From Atopobium sp. oral taxon 810 str. F0209 (GTDB lineage Bacteria; Actinomycetota; Coriobacteriia; Coriobacteriales; Atopobiaceae), in NCBI RefSeq assembly GCF_000466405.1, contig NZ_KE952949.1, forward strand, positions 116,056-180,055: a DNA stretch of 64,000 nt, read 5' to 3'. A model generated the notes under the pieces. The model did not search any database. It saw nothing but the letters and a program-made list of their open reading frames with translations, and was not told the origin of the DNA. The position numbers were made by a program, and so were the translations under genes. This document shows positions 9,144 through 16,088 of the stretch, piece by piece (the stretch's first letter is position 1; every line of letters begins with the position of its first letter).

Positions 9144-10523
9144 TTAGCTCACAGCGGTGAGATATCCAGCTGTCCCAGTGGCATCAATTCTCATGTAAAC
9201 ATAGCTCGTGTTAGAGCTCGACCACGCCGTCCCGTTTCCACCGACAAGCGCATTGCAGCTGTAGAAGCACTGCGAGCCCGAGATGCCGCTCGAAGGCAAC
9301 GCCCAGGTGGCGTCTGCGTAGATCGTCGTGATGTTCCTTGAGTCCGAGAAGCAGTAGAACAGGTCAGTCAGGTGCGACGGGTCGAAGCCCCTGAAGTCAA
9401 GCGATGTGAGCCCCGTGCACGATGCGAACATGTAGCGCATCTTCGAGACGTTGCGCAGATCGCCAAGGCCGGACACCGAGGTGATCGCGCTCATGCTGTA
9501 GAACCAGTAGCACATGTTCAGAGAGGCCACATCGGCCATGTCCTCGGCGAACGTCACCGTCCTCATGCTAGACCTGTTGTCATACTAGGGCATCGCGCCT
9601 GCGGACTGGTAGACCGCATTGGCGCAGAGACGTCCGCCGGCAAGCAGCGAACGTGCGGAGTCAGCGCTGGCGGAAGCCTGAACGACGAGTTCGCCATCGG
9701 AGTAAAGATACCCGTAGATCCACGTGCGCTGGTCAGCTGCGGGATTGGTAAGAAGCCCGCCGTCATCGAGCTTACAGTAGGTCGCGCTCCCGCTGTAGGG
9801 ACACCCAGTGCCCGTGCCTCCCACCAACTTGTTGCAGCTGTAGAACATCAGGTAAGAGCTCGTGATGGTTGACGCGTCGAACTCCGTCGCCCAGATCGTC
9901 TCAAGCTGTGTGCAGGAAACGAAGCATTGCTTGGCGCTCGTCGCTCCCTGCAGGTATTGAAAGCCAACGACCTCCGTGATGGACTGCATGCCGTTGAACC
10001 AGTAGTCGATATTGGTGACACCCACGCTTGCAAATGAAGAGTCGATGACAACGCGCGTCAGATCGAGCCTCACGCCGTCCCACGGCCTCGCGCTCGCAGA
10101 GGCATATCCAGTAGGATCTACCTCGTACGCATTCACGGGCGTGCCGCCGATGGTGTTCTGGCGTCCGTCGAGGTAGTTGAACTCAAGCGTGCCGTCGGAA
10201 AGAAGGACAGTACGAGGCTTCAGGCCGGTATCCCAGCTCAAGGCAAGAATGGCAGCTGCCATGTCCCCAGGCTTGTATACCGTCGCGGACCCGTTCTGCC
10301 CGCGTATGGCGGCGCCGATGCGCGTGAAGTGCCCAGAGCCCAGCACGCCGGTATCAGTGCCCGTGTATCCAACGGTCAGAGGGCTACCAGCGTTGGTGCC
10401 ATCCAAGGCGGCTATGGCTGCGGGCATGTCGGCGGGCTTGTAGCGCGTCTGTGTCCCGTTCTGGGTTCGAATGGCGTCGGCGATGTCGTAGAGCACCTTC
10501 TTTTCGATCTTCTCGGCAGTCAT
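9144..10523 (-). pseudogene. Phage tail-fibre-like protein with BspA/DUF285 repeats, interrupted by an in-frame TAG
   Basis: One reading frame from ATG 10523 (MTAEKIEKKVLYDIADAIRT) to 9144, broken by a single TAG at 9585-9587. The upstream part (312 aa) has two copies of the 'IADAIRTQNGT...KPADM' unit typical of phage tail proteins, then DUF285/BspA-like 'YWFNGMQSIT' repeats. The downstream part (about 146 codons, frame unchanged) continues with 'YWFYSMSAITSVSGL' and 'NITTIYADATW'. In both halves the repeat architecture matches. The TAG sits after '...GAMP' and before 'YDNRSS', where I would expect a Trp, so a TGG-to-TAG change is likely. It is the last gene of the prophage remnant. Without suppression the product is truncated. 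Confidence 0.75.
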
Positions 10524-10525
10524 AG

Positions 10526-11118
10526 CTAGAACTCCATCCCGCTCAGGTCCATGATGCCGGAGAGGTCGACCGAGAGCACCCCGTCTGCATCGACCGCCAG
10601 CCCCGACCCGAGCGTCTTTACCGTGCTGGACCCAAACACCAAACCGCCATCGGCGGTCATCGTCCCGGCGACCCACTCGTTGCCTTCCCAGTCGAGCGTC
10701 CGCGCGTTGGATCGCGCGGTGGAGGCGGTCCCGTTGCCTATGATCTCCGCGTAGGTGCCCGCCGAGTCCGACACGTTGTACTTGCCCGAGACGTGCTGGT
10801 AGTCCGACTGCGCTGACGTACCGCAACCCTCAGCATGCGACCCCGCGCCAGACGCGGTGCTGCTGCCTGACCCCTCGCAGTGAGCCCCGAGTACAGCAGA
10901 TGCCTCAGATTCGAGAGACCCGCCATATCAAGTGCTGCGTGCGAGTCCAGGAAAAGCCTCACGCGAATCGTCCTCGGCGCGATCCTGCCAACCAGCAGTA
11001 GCGCACCAGCCCTGCCGGGAATAACCTGTGAAGTCGGTACGACTGCATGCGGCCCCTCGATAACCTCGCACGTCGTGTACGGCGAGAAGTCGTGCCCGTT
11101 GTAGGTGATGGAGCTCAC
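10526..11118 (-). pseudogene. Distal tail protein (Dit) N-terminus fused out of frame to a tail-fibre remnant
   Basis: The ATG at 11118 starts a Dit-like sequence ('ITYNGHDFSPYTTCEV', then 'VIPGRAGALLLVGRIAPRTI' and 'LFLDSHAALDMAGLSNLRHL') for about 80 residues. After about 10880-10895 the Dit frame turns into nonsense. A different frame becomes meaningful there: 'GAHCEGSGSSTASGAGSHAEG', read in pieces as 'GAHCEGSG' and 'GSHAEGCGTSAQSDYQHVSG', then 'YAEIIGNGTASTARSN' and 'DLSGMEF' ending at 10526. That is a classical phage fibre SHAEG-type region. The arrangement is best explained by a deletion that removed the rest of Dit, the tail endopeptidase gene and the fibre N-terminus. The start overlaps the previous gene by four bases. 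Confidence 0.7.
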
Positions 11119-11300
11119 AACAGCCCCCTCGCTCTCCCGTATGCGATGGACCGTCGCTGCGTCTCAAGCGACAGCTCGTCGAGAGACTTGAAGCCCACCT
11201 CAGCCTTCTTCTGGTTTTCAGCGTCGTCCTTGTCGGCAATCGCATCCTTCGCTGCCACAAGGTGTTCTTGAGTCTTCCCACGAGATCTCTTTGTGCTCAT
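11115..11300 (-). CDS. Small phage-module protein, 61 aa, possibly a deletion remnant
   Basis: 61-aa charged protein in the tail region of the prophage remnant, overlapping both neighbours by four bases (ATGA junctions). It is not recognised. The N-terminus ('MSTKRSRGKTQEHLVAAKDA') could belong to a major tail protein and the C-terminus ('LETQRRSIAYGRARGLL') to another gene, because the major tail, tail-chaperone and tape-measure genes expected between tail completion and Dit are absent. An in-frame deletion fusion is therefore possible but not proven. Confidence 0.5.
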   Translation of the reverse strand: MSTKRSRGKTQEHLVAAKDAIADKDDAENQKKAEVGFKSLDELSLETQRRSIAYGRARGLL

Positions 11301-11725
11301 GATGGCCTCGCAATCGTTACGTAGACCTTGAAGTCCCAGAGGTATCGCCCAGAGCCGTCACGCCCGCGAAACTCGGGCGCGTCGGTGTCGATGCCGGTGA
11401 TTCTATTGAGGTAAGCCCCAGCACGCGTGTCCCACTCAGCCGTTCGTAGCGCCTGCTCACACGCAAGTGAGACAGCCTCTGCCACGGCGTTGACCTCTCG
11501 GCATACGATCACGTCCAGCACGCGCTCACCACGTTCCGCGCCGACCTGCTCGGAATCCCTGTCGTAGCTTCCAACAAGAACGACAATCGGCTCCGGACAC
11601 ACCGCCGCGCTCAAAGATTGTGTGAAAACGTTTGTGAATTCGGCATCTACCAGCAGGTTTGCAACCTGCGTTGCCACAGAGCCGCCAGCTGCGTCATATG
11701 CCGCAACAACCGATTCGTCGCTCAT
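11297..11725 (-). CDS. Phage tail-completion / minor capsid protein (Gp10-like), 142 aa
   Basis: 142-aa protein starting MSDESVVAAYDAAGG at 11725, where the ATG overlaps the stop of the upstream gene (ATGA). It shows the alpha/beta pattern of head-tail or tail-terminator proteins ('VCREVNAVAEAVSLACEQAL' ... 'YLWDFKVYVTIARPS'). Its place, third after the capsid gene and before the tail genes, supports head-tail joining or tail completion. Assignment is by position more than by motif. The frame is intact, unlike several neighbours. Confidence 0.6.
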   Translation of the reverse strand: MSDESVVAAYDAAGGSVATQVANLLVDAEFTNVFTQSLSAAVCPEPIVVLVGSYDRDSEQVGAERGERVLDVIVCREVNAVAEAVSLACEQALRTAEWDTRAGAYLNRITGIDTDAPEFRGRDGSGRYLWDFKVYVTIARPS

Positions 11726-12048
11726 CGCACCGTCAGCTCCCAATGATGCACGCGGCCACCGAACCCCTCGCACCGCTTGCAAGCGACCACGATAAGCGAA
11801 GCGCCATCGATTTCGACACACGACCCAGCAGGCACCTCGAAAGCGTCAGCGCTATTCACTGCATCGACGTAGACTTTGCCAGCCCCAGCATCGGCCGATC
11901 TGCGCGCGTCATCCACCACACTCTGCGTCCTGGAGAACCGCACGTTTCGCACAACCATGCCCTCGGAGAACGTCCCGTCCGCATTCTGCGTGCGCACGAC
12001 CATCGTGTCCGGCAACGCTCGTCTGGGTATCGGCTTCAGGGCAATCAT
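11722..12048 (-). CDS. Phage head-closure-type protein, 108 aa
   Basis: 108-aa protein (MIALKPIPRR...) starting at 12048 inside a TGATG junction with the connector gene. It is beta-rich, with 'DTMVVRTQNADGTFSEGMVV' and 'VPAGSCVEIDGASLIVVACK', ending 'HHWELTVR', consistent with small head-closure or neck proteins. Order and tight overlaps (capsid, connector, this gene, tail completion) support the call. The much longer frame upstream to 12462 is not this gene; it is the connector reading through a frameshift. Confidence 0.6.
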   Translation of the reverse strand: MIALKPIPRRALPDTMVVRTQNADGTFSEGMVVRNVRFSRTQSVVDDARRSADAGAGKVYVDAVNSADAFEVPAGSCVEIDGASLIVVACKRCEGFGGRVHHWELTVR

Positions 12049-12408
12049 CAGCGCACTCCCGTGAAGGAGAGCCCCGTCCCGTAGAGCTCGGCCACGGCGG
12101 CAGCAGTAGCCTGCTCGATGCCGGTGCCTACGCGGTCGCTCACGTACTGAGACACCCTGAAGTCGCCTATGGAGAACCCGCCGACCTTGTTCCTCGCCGA
12201 ACTCAGCGAAGGCGTCGCACGCCGCGCACAGCGCCCTGTTGTAAGCCGCATAGGCTTCATCATCACCGTCTGCGTCGATGGAAGCACCTCCCGTGATCTG
12301 TACGAGTACGCGCAACACAGCGGGAAGCACGGAAGAGAAGGACTCCACCGGAAGCTCCCCGCCGTACGTGTCACGGTAGAACTCGTATGTCACCGAGGCG
12401 GCGCTCAT
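12048..12408 (-). pseudogene. Phage head-tail connector gene, frameshifted
   Basis: Starts with MSAASVTYEFYRDTYGG at 12408, seven bases after the capsid gene. The frame reads a plausible gp6-like connector to 'AACDAFAEFGEEQG' (about 12185). From there the same frame gives Arg-rich nonsense, while another frame continues sensibly: 'KVGGFSIGDFRVSQYVSDRV' ... 'ELYGTGLSFTGVR', with its stop overlapping the next ATG. One indel at about 12180-12190 breaks the gene. Confidence 0.7.
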
Positions 12409-12415
12409 GGCGAGC

Positions 12416-13297
12416 CTACGAGGTCGCCTTGGACACGTAGATGCCTGCGAGCTTCTGGTCAAAGAGCTCGACGATTCCGTACTTGCGATACTTCATCATG
12501 TAGGAGTCAAGACTCTCCAGCTCGTCGGGACTGAACACGCGGCTCGCCACGTGCTTGTCGAACTTGATCACGGCCGACTTCTCAACCACCATGTAGTTGA
12601 TGTCCTTGCCCGTGGTCGCGTTCTTCGCGTAGCCGAAGTTCGTATCGCCGCTGTTCAGTGTGATATTCGTGTAGAAGCGGCTCTGGGGCACCTCCACGAT
12701 GCGGCTGAAGCGCGAGAGCACGGCGTTGCTACGGTTCGGGTTCGCCAATGAGAAGTCATCGAGCGTGCCCTTCAGAGTAGGTGTGATGAACAGAATGCGC
12801 GACCCCGTGGAGACTTCGGCCTCGTCCATTGTGTTTGTCACGTCGCGCAGGTTGCCCAGGATGTCCTCGGCTGTTGCCGCACTCAGGTCCTCTTCCACAG
12901 GCGTCACGCCCGTGTGTGAGGCGATGGCCGCGAAGGTGAACGCGTCGCCCTCGGGAGCCACCTGCGTGCGCTGTAGCTCGCTGCCCGCCTCGACGAAGCA
13001 GTCCAGAATTCCCGCCTCTTCCACGTCCATGACGTCTGCAAGCAGGCGCACGCCGCGGTCGTAGTTGAAGGTCTTGGTCTCGAACTCGTACGTGATTGCG
13101 CCGTCCTTGTAGCCAACGTTGCGGGTGTAGTCGCCCAGGCCCGTGACGGAGATCTTCGGGATCATAATCTCTTTCGCGTTGCGACCGGCGCGCATCATGC
13201 GACGTCCGCTGTTGAGCACGGTCGAGCACGCCGCCTTCTTGTAGACGGCGTCCAGGATGGTCGTGTAGTTCTTGATGTACTCGATGCTGTTAGGCAT
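12416..13297 (-). CDS. Phage major capsid protein
   Basis: 293-aa major capsid protein of the siphovirus type in which the N-terminus reads 'SIEYIKNYTTILDAVYKKAA'. Other features are 'GDYTRNVGYKDGAITYEFET', a spine-like helical stretch, and 'FDKHVASRVFSPDELESLD' near the end. The length is normal for capsid proteins that use a separate scaffold. The frame is complete and it follows the (broken) scaffold gene by 11 bases. No terminase, portal or protease gene lies upstream, so no virion can be made from this locus alone. The call rests on architecture and neighbours. Confidence 0.8.
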   Translation of the reverse strand: MPNSIEYIKNYTTILDAVYKKAACSTVLNSGRRMMRAGRNAKEIMIPKISVTGLGDYTRNVGYKDGAITYEFETKTFNYDRGVRLLADVMDVEEAGILDCFVEAGSELQRTQVAPEGDAFTFAAIASHTGVTPVEEDLSAATAEDILGNLRDVTNTMDEAEVSTGSRILFITPTLKGTLDDFSLANPNRSNAVLSRFSRIVEVPQSRFYTNITLNSGDTNFGYAKNATTGKDINYMVVEKSAVIKFDKHVASRVFSPDELESLDSYMMKYRKYGIVELFDQKLAGIYVSKATS

Positions 13298-13308
13298 GGT
13301 CAGCCCCC

Positions 13309-13849
13309 TTATTCGTCATCGGATTCGTCGAGGCCGGCGAGCCTGCGCCAGCGCTTCATGGTCGCGTCCTTGTCCTTGGCGACGCCTGCGGGTTCCAGGC
13401 CAGTCGTGCCGGTTGTTGCCGCGGACTTCGCGTTAGTGAAGAGCCACGGCTCCGCCTTCTTTAGAGCAGCAATGTCGCCGTCGTGATCGCCCAGGAGCGC
13501 CTTGGCAGCCTTCACGTTGCGCACGCCAGCGAGCTTCAGCTGGAACTCCACGCGCTCGTCTGCTGCCTGCGCCTTCACCTGCTCGATTTCGGCGGTCAGC
13601 TTGTCAGCGTTCTCCTTGGTCTGGGCAGGCCTCGGCCACCTGACCTTCTAGCTCCTTGATGCGTGCGTCCTGCTTGGCGAGAAGTGCCTTGAAGTCCTCA
13701 GCACCGTCATCGGTGCCCGTCAGCACTTCCTCGTCCGCTTTGTGTTGCGCCGCCTTGTCTTTTTTGCCTTCCGGCTGCTCGACCTGCGTTTCTTCGCCAT
13801 GGCTCTCAACCTCCATGTCATCCGCCTTCCAACGTCGTGAGGCAGACAT
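13309..13849 (-). pseudogene. Phage scaffolding protein gene, frameshifted
   Basis: Acidic, coiled-coil scaffold immediately upstream of the capsid gene. The first frame (from MSASRRWKADD at 13849, or MEVESHGEE at 13816) runs to 'KDARIKELEGQVAEA' type heptads and then hits nonsense and a stop at about 13604. A second frame carries 'QTKENADKLTAEIEQVKAQA' and the rest of the gene ('KLAGVRNVKAAKALLGDHDG', 'MKRWRRLAGLDESDDE') to 13309. Removing four bases (TGCC) at about 13627-13632 restores one uninterrupted frame, so a 4-bp insertion is the simplest cause. Confidence 0.7.
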
Positions 13850-14150
13850 GAAGAAACCCGCCTCGATTGCTACTCCAAGTAGCCTAGGTGGGCGTCGCAA
13901 AGTGAAGCAAGATGGGCAGTGAGATACTGTTTACCGGCAAGTTTTCCACCGTTTATCACGTGTCAAGCTTGCATACAACTTATACACAACATAGAAATTC
14001 AGCAAATAACCGTGTTTATCAGGGGTTTTGTGAATAATTTGTCGGTTTCCAATAATTAATCATTGCTGTTAAGAACTCGCTCTTTGAAGCATCTACCTGC
14101 GATAACGCAAACATCAAAACCATCAACGTATACCTCGTATCTTGCGTATA

Positions 14151-14179
14151 TTGACCGGGTCTCACCAGGGGCGTAAAAT
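14151..14179 (+). promoter_or_regulatory. Sigma-70-type promoter of the candidate RiPP operon
   Basis: TTGACC (14151-14156) and TAAAAT (14174-14179) are separated by exactly 17 bp; each hexamer matches consensus at five of six positions. The predicted start of transcription is about 14186, leaving a leader of about 48 nt before the first precursor. This also rules out the longer reading of the first peptide from 14183. Confidence 0.7.
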
Positions 14180-14233
14180 CTTGTGCAAGCACAAGGGTGC
14201 GAGGTATCGGTGCCACGCCTAGGGGTGATTGAC

Positions 14234-14401
14234 ATGATTCAGGTCAGCTCAGACGCCTATGCTGAGATGCTCGGGAGCATTGATGCAAAGGCCTTGATTA
14301 CTTCGGTGAAGTGCGTCAGCCAGTGCACTGGCTGCATGTGTAACTGCCGCTGCTCTTGCTCCGGCGGTCTTATTTCTGACTTCGAGTGGGAGGAGCTGTA
14401 A
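14234..14401 (+). CDS. Cys-rich candidate RiPP precursor peptide A, 55 aa
   Basis: 55-aa peptide (start ATG 14234, ribosome site AGGGGTG six bases upstream). Residues 1-26 form a leader without Cys ('SSDAYAEMLGSIDAKALI'). Residues 27-41 hold seven Cys in 'CVSQCTGCMCNCRCSC', mostly as alternating CxC. A short acidic tail 'SDFEWEEL' follows. The leader aligns with that of the next peptide (S-D-x-Y-x-E-x-x-G-x-I). Position directly before a radical SAM/SPASM maturase supports a ribosomally made, post-translationally modified peptide. Thioether cross-links are plausible; metal binding by unmodified thiols is the alternative. Confidence 0.75.
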   Translation: MIQVSSDAYAEMLGSIDAKALITSVKCVSQCTGCMCNCRCSCSGGLISDFEWEEL

Positions 14402-14402
14402 C

Positions 14403-14555
14403 ATGAGTGCAAGCTTTAGCGATTACCAGGAGCTCTTTGGAGCTATCGAGTCGGACCCCGTTGTGATGGCACGTTGCGCTTGCGTCGCATGCAATTCCTG
14501 CACGTGTGCTTGCTCCTGCCGCGCTTTCCCCGAGCAGGATGAGATTGAGTGGTAG
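14403..14555 (+). CDS. Cys-rich candidate RiPP precursor peptide B, 50 aa
   Basis: 50-aa paralogue of peptide A, starting one base after its stop and too short for many gene finders. The leader 'FSDYQELFGAIESDPVVM' resembles that of peptide A. The core 'CACVACNSCTCACSC' has seven Cys, again ending in three CxC steps, but with different spacing near its start. The tail 'FPEQDEIEW' is acidic with a Trp. Intervening residues are nearly all small (A, S, T, N, V). The two tightly coupled precursors suggest a two-peptide product or two related products of one maturase. Confidence 0.75.
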   Translation: MSASFSDYQELFGAIESDPVVMARCACVACNSCTCACSCRAFPEQDEIEW

Positions 14556-14586
14556 TCAAGCGACTCCACAAGTAAGAAGTAACGTG

Positions 14587-14624
14587 GCCCGTCTTGCTGC
14601 CAAGCAGGACGGGCTTCTCGTTTT
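14587..14624 (+). terminator. Hairpin attenuator between precursor genes and maturase
   Basis: A 12-bp stem GCCCGTCTTGCT / AGCAGGACGGGC (one G-U pair, GCCA loop) followed by TTCTCGTTTT. It lies in the 130-nt gap between the precursors and the maturase, with no promoter visible after it. A partial terminator would give many precursor transcripts and fewer enzyme transcripts, as is usual in RiPP operons. Confidence 0.7.
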
Positions 14625-14684
14625 GTCGAATAGATTCACCGGTTGCCCCGGTTTGGTTCATTAGTCCTGCAGGAGGAATTCCAG

Positions 14685-16088
14685 ATGGTTGCCATGTCTC
14701 GCTTCACGCACGTCTTCGATTTCGGCAAAGATGTTGCGCTGTACCATTCGCTGAGGATGAAACCCGTCTACCTCACTAAAGAGACGTACGAGACTCTTTG
14801 CACGTGGCTGCAAAACGCTCAGAACGGCAGCATCGAGGATTCTCCGCAAGATATCAGCGCTGAGGTGAGCGAGCTCGCTAAATACAAGATTCTCGTTCGT
14901 GCCGCGGATGAGGACGATCGAGTGCTCCAATTCGTTCGCTCGAAGATACCCGCACCCGCCACGAACGTTTGCTACATGATCCTCAGCGAGCAGTGCAACC
15001 TGGCTTGCAAGTACTGCTTCCTCGGCAACAACGACGAAGTAAAACGTAAGAACTTCCTCTTGGAGAACATGTCCGAGGAAACCGCCGATAAGGCTCTCGA
15101 CTTCTTCATCCGGCAGATCAAAGCTTCCGGACTCGACACCGAGACGAACGAGCCGGTGCTCATCTTCTATGGTGGCGAGCCGCTTATCAACTTCGAAGTG
15201 CTTGAGCATGTTGCAGAGAGGGTCAACTCACTTCGCGAGAGCGTTCCCTGCATCAAGAACATGGAGATGTCGATGGTCTCCAACGGGCTTCTGCTCACAG
15301 AGGATCGCATTCTCCGTCTCCAAGAACTGGGTGTCGGCATCGCAATTTCTATTGACGGGTTCACCGTCGAGGCAAACCAGATGCGTGTCGATCGAGCAGG
15401 CAACAAAGTGTTCCCCCGAATTCTCGAGAAGCTCGATCTTTGCAAGAAGCTCGGAGTCGATGTGTCGCTCTCGGTAACCATCAGCGAAGAGACCTTGAAG
15501 AACGAACAAGATGTTCTGAGGCTCATCGACGAGTACAACATCAAGGGGCTCGGCTTCAACATCATGATGTCGGATGAGAAGTTCACGCTTCCCCAGAGCT
15601 ACAACGAGGCCGCAGCCCAATTCATCATCGATGAATTCGTCGAACTCAGAAAGCGCGGCATATACGAAGACCGCATCATGCGCAAACTCAAGTCGTTCTC
15701 GAAGGCGCAAGTCTACTTCTCCGACTGTGCAGCAACCGCTGGCGGGCAAATCGTCATCGCCCCTAACGGTAGGGTCGGTATATGCCACGGCTGCCTCTTC
15801 GACAAGGAGTATTTTGTCGCAACGATTGATGACGACGACTTCATTGCCATCCAAGATCCTAACTTTCTAGAGTGGTCACAGCTGACTCCTCTCAACCACG
15901 AAGAATGCTACGATTGCCAAGCACTCGGCATTTGCGGAGGTGGCTGTCCGATCAATGCACGAAACCTGAAGCCAGAGAATACCATCCACTCAATCGACGA
16001 GCGGTTCTGCGTGCACGCGAAGAAGACGCTTGAGTTCTTCATCGCCGACCTCTACCGCATCATCCTCAAGAACCGGGCAGCTCAATGA
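14685..16088 (+). CDS. Radical SAM/SPASM peptide maturase
   Basis: 467-aa radical SAM enzyme, start ATG 14685 after AGGAGG (spacing eight). Residues 1-90 are a small N-terminal region that may act as a leader-binding domain. The SAM cluster motif CxxxCxxC is 'CNLACKYCF' (Cys 104, 108, 111), followed by the glycine-rich 'IFYGGEPLINFE' and 'ISIDGFTVE'. The C-terminal SPASM region has Cys in 'DCAATAGGQIVIAPNG', 'GICHGCLF' and 'ECYDCQALGICGGGCPINAR', then 'FCVHAK', enough ligands for auxiliary Fe-S clusters. This layout is that of enzymes making thioether or C-C cross-links in peptides. The two Cys-rich peptides just upstream are the obvious substrates. The stop overlaps the next ATG. Confidence 0.88.
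   Translation: MVAMSRFTHVFDFGKDVALYHSLRMKPVYLTKETYETLCTWLQNAQNGSIEDSPQDISAEVSELAKYKILVRAADEDDRVLQFVRSKIPAPATNVCYMILSEQCNLACKYCFLGNNDEVKRKNFLLENMSEETADKALDFFIRQIKASGLDTETNEPVLIFYGGEPLINFEVLEHVAERVNSLRESVPCIKNMEMSMVSNGLLLTEDRILRLQELGVGIAISIDGFTVEANQMRVDRAGNKVFPRILEKLDLCKKLGVDVSLSVTISEETLKNEQDVLRLIDEYNIKGLGFNIMMSDEKFTLPQSYNEAAAQFIIDEFVELRKRGIYEDRIMRKLKSFSKAQVYFSDCAATAGGQIVIAPNGRVGICHGCLFDKEYFVATIDDDDFIAIQDPNFLEWSQLTPLNHEECYDCQALGICGGGCPINARNLKPENTIHSIDERFCVHAKKTLEFFIADLYRIILKNRAAQ

Noticed and set aside
9144..10523. Diversity-generating retroelement target in the tail fibre
   Set aside because: No reverse transcriptase gene or template repeat is visible in the window.
10524..10826. 100-residue Arg/Gly-rich N-terminal extension of the tail-fibre frame
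   Set aside because: It is an out-of-frame reading of the upstream fibre remnant; the phage-type start MTAEKIEKK at 10523 is the real one.
14183..14233. Longer N-terminus for precursor peptide A
   Set aside because: It begins before the predicted transcription start at about 14186 and has no ribosome site; ATG 14234 has AGGGGTG at good spacing.
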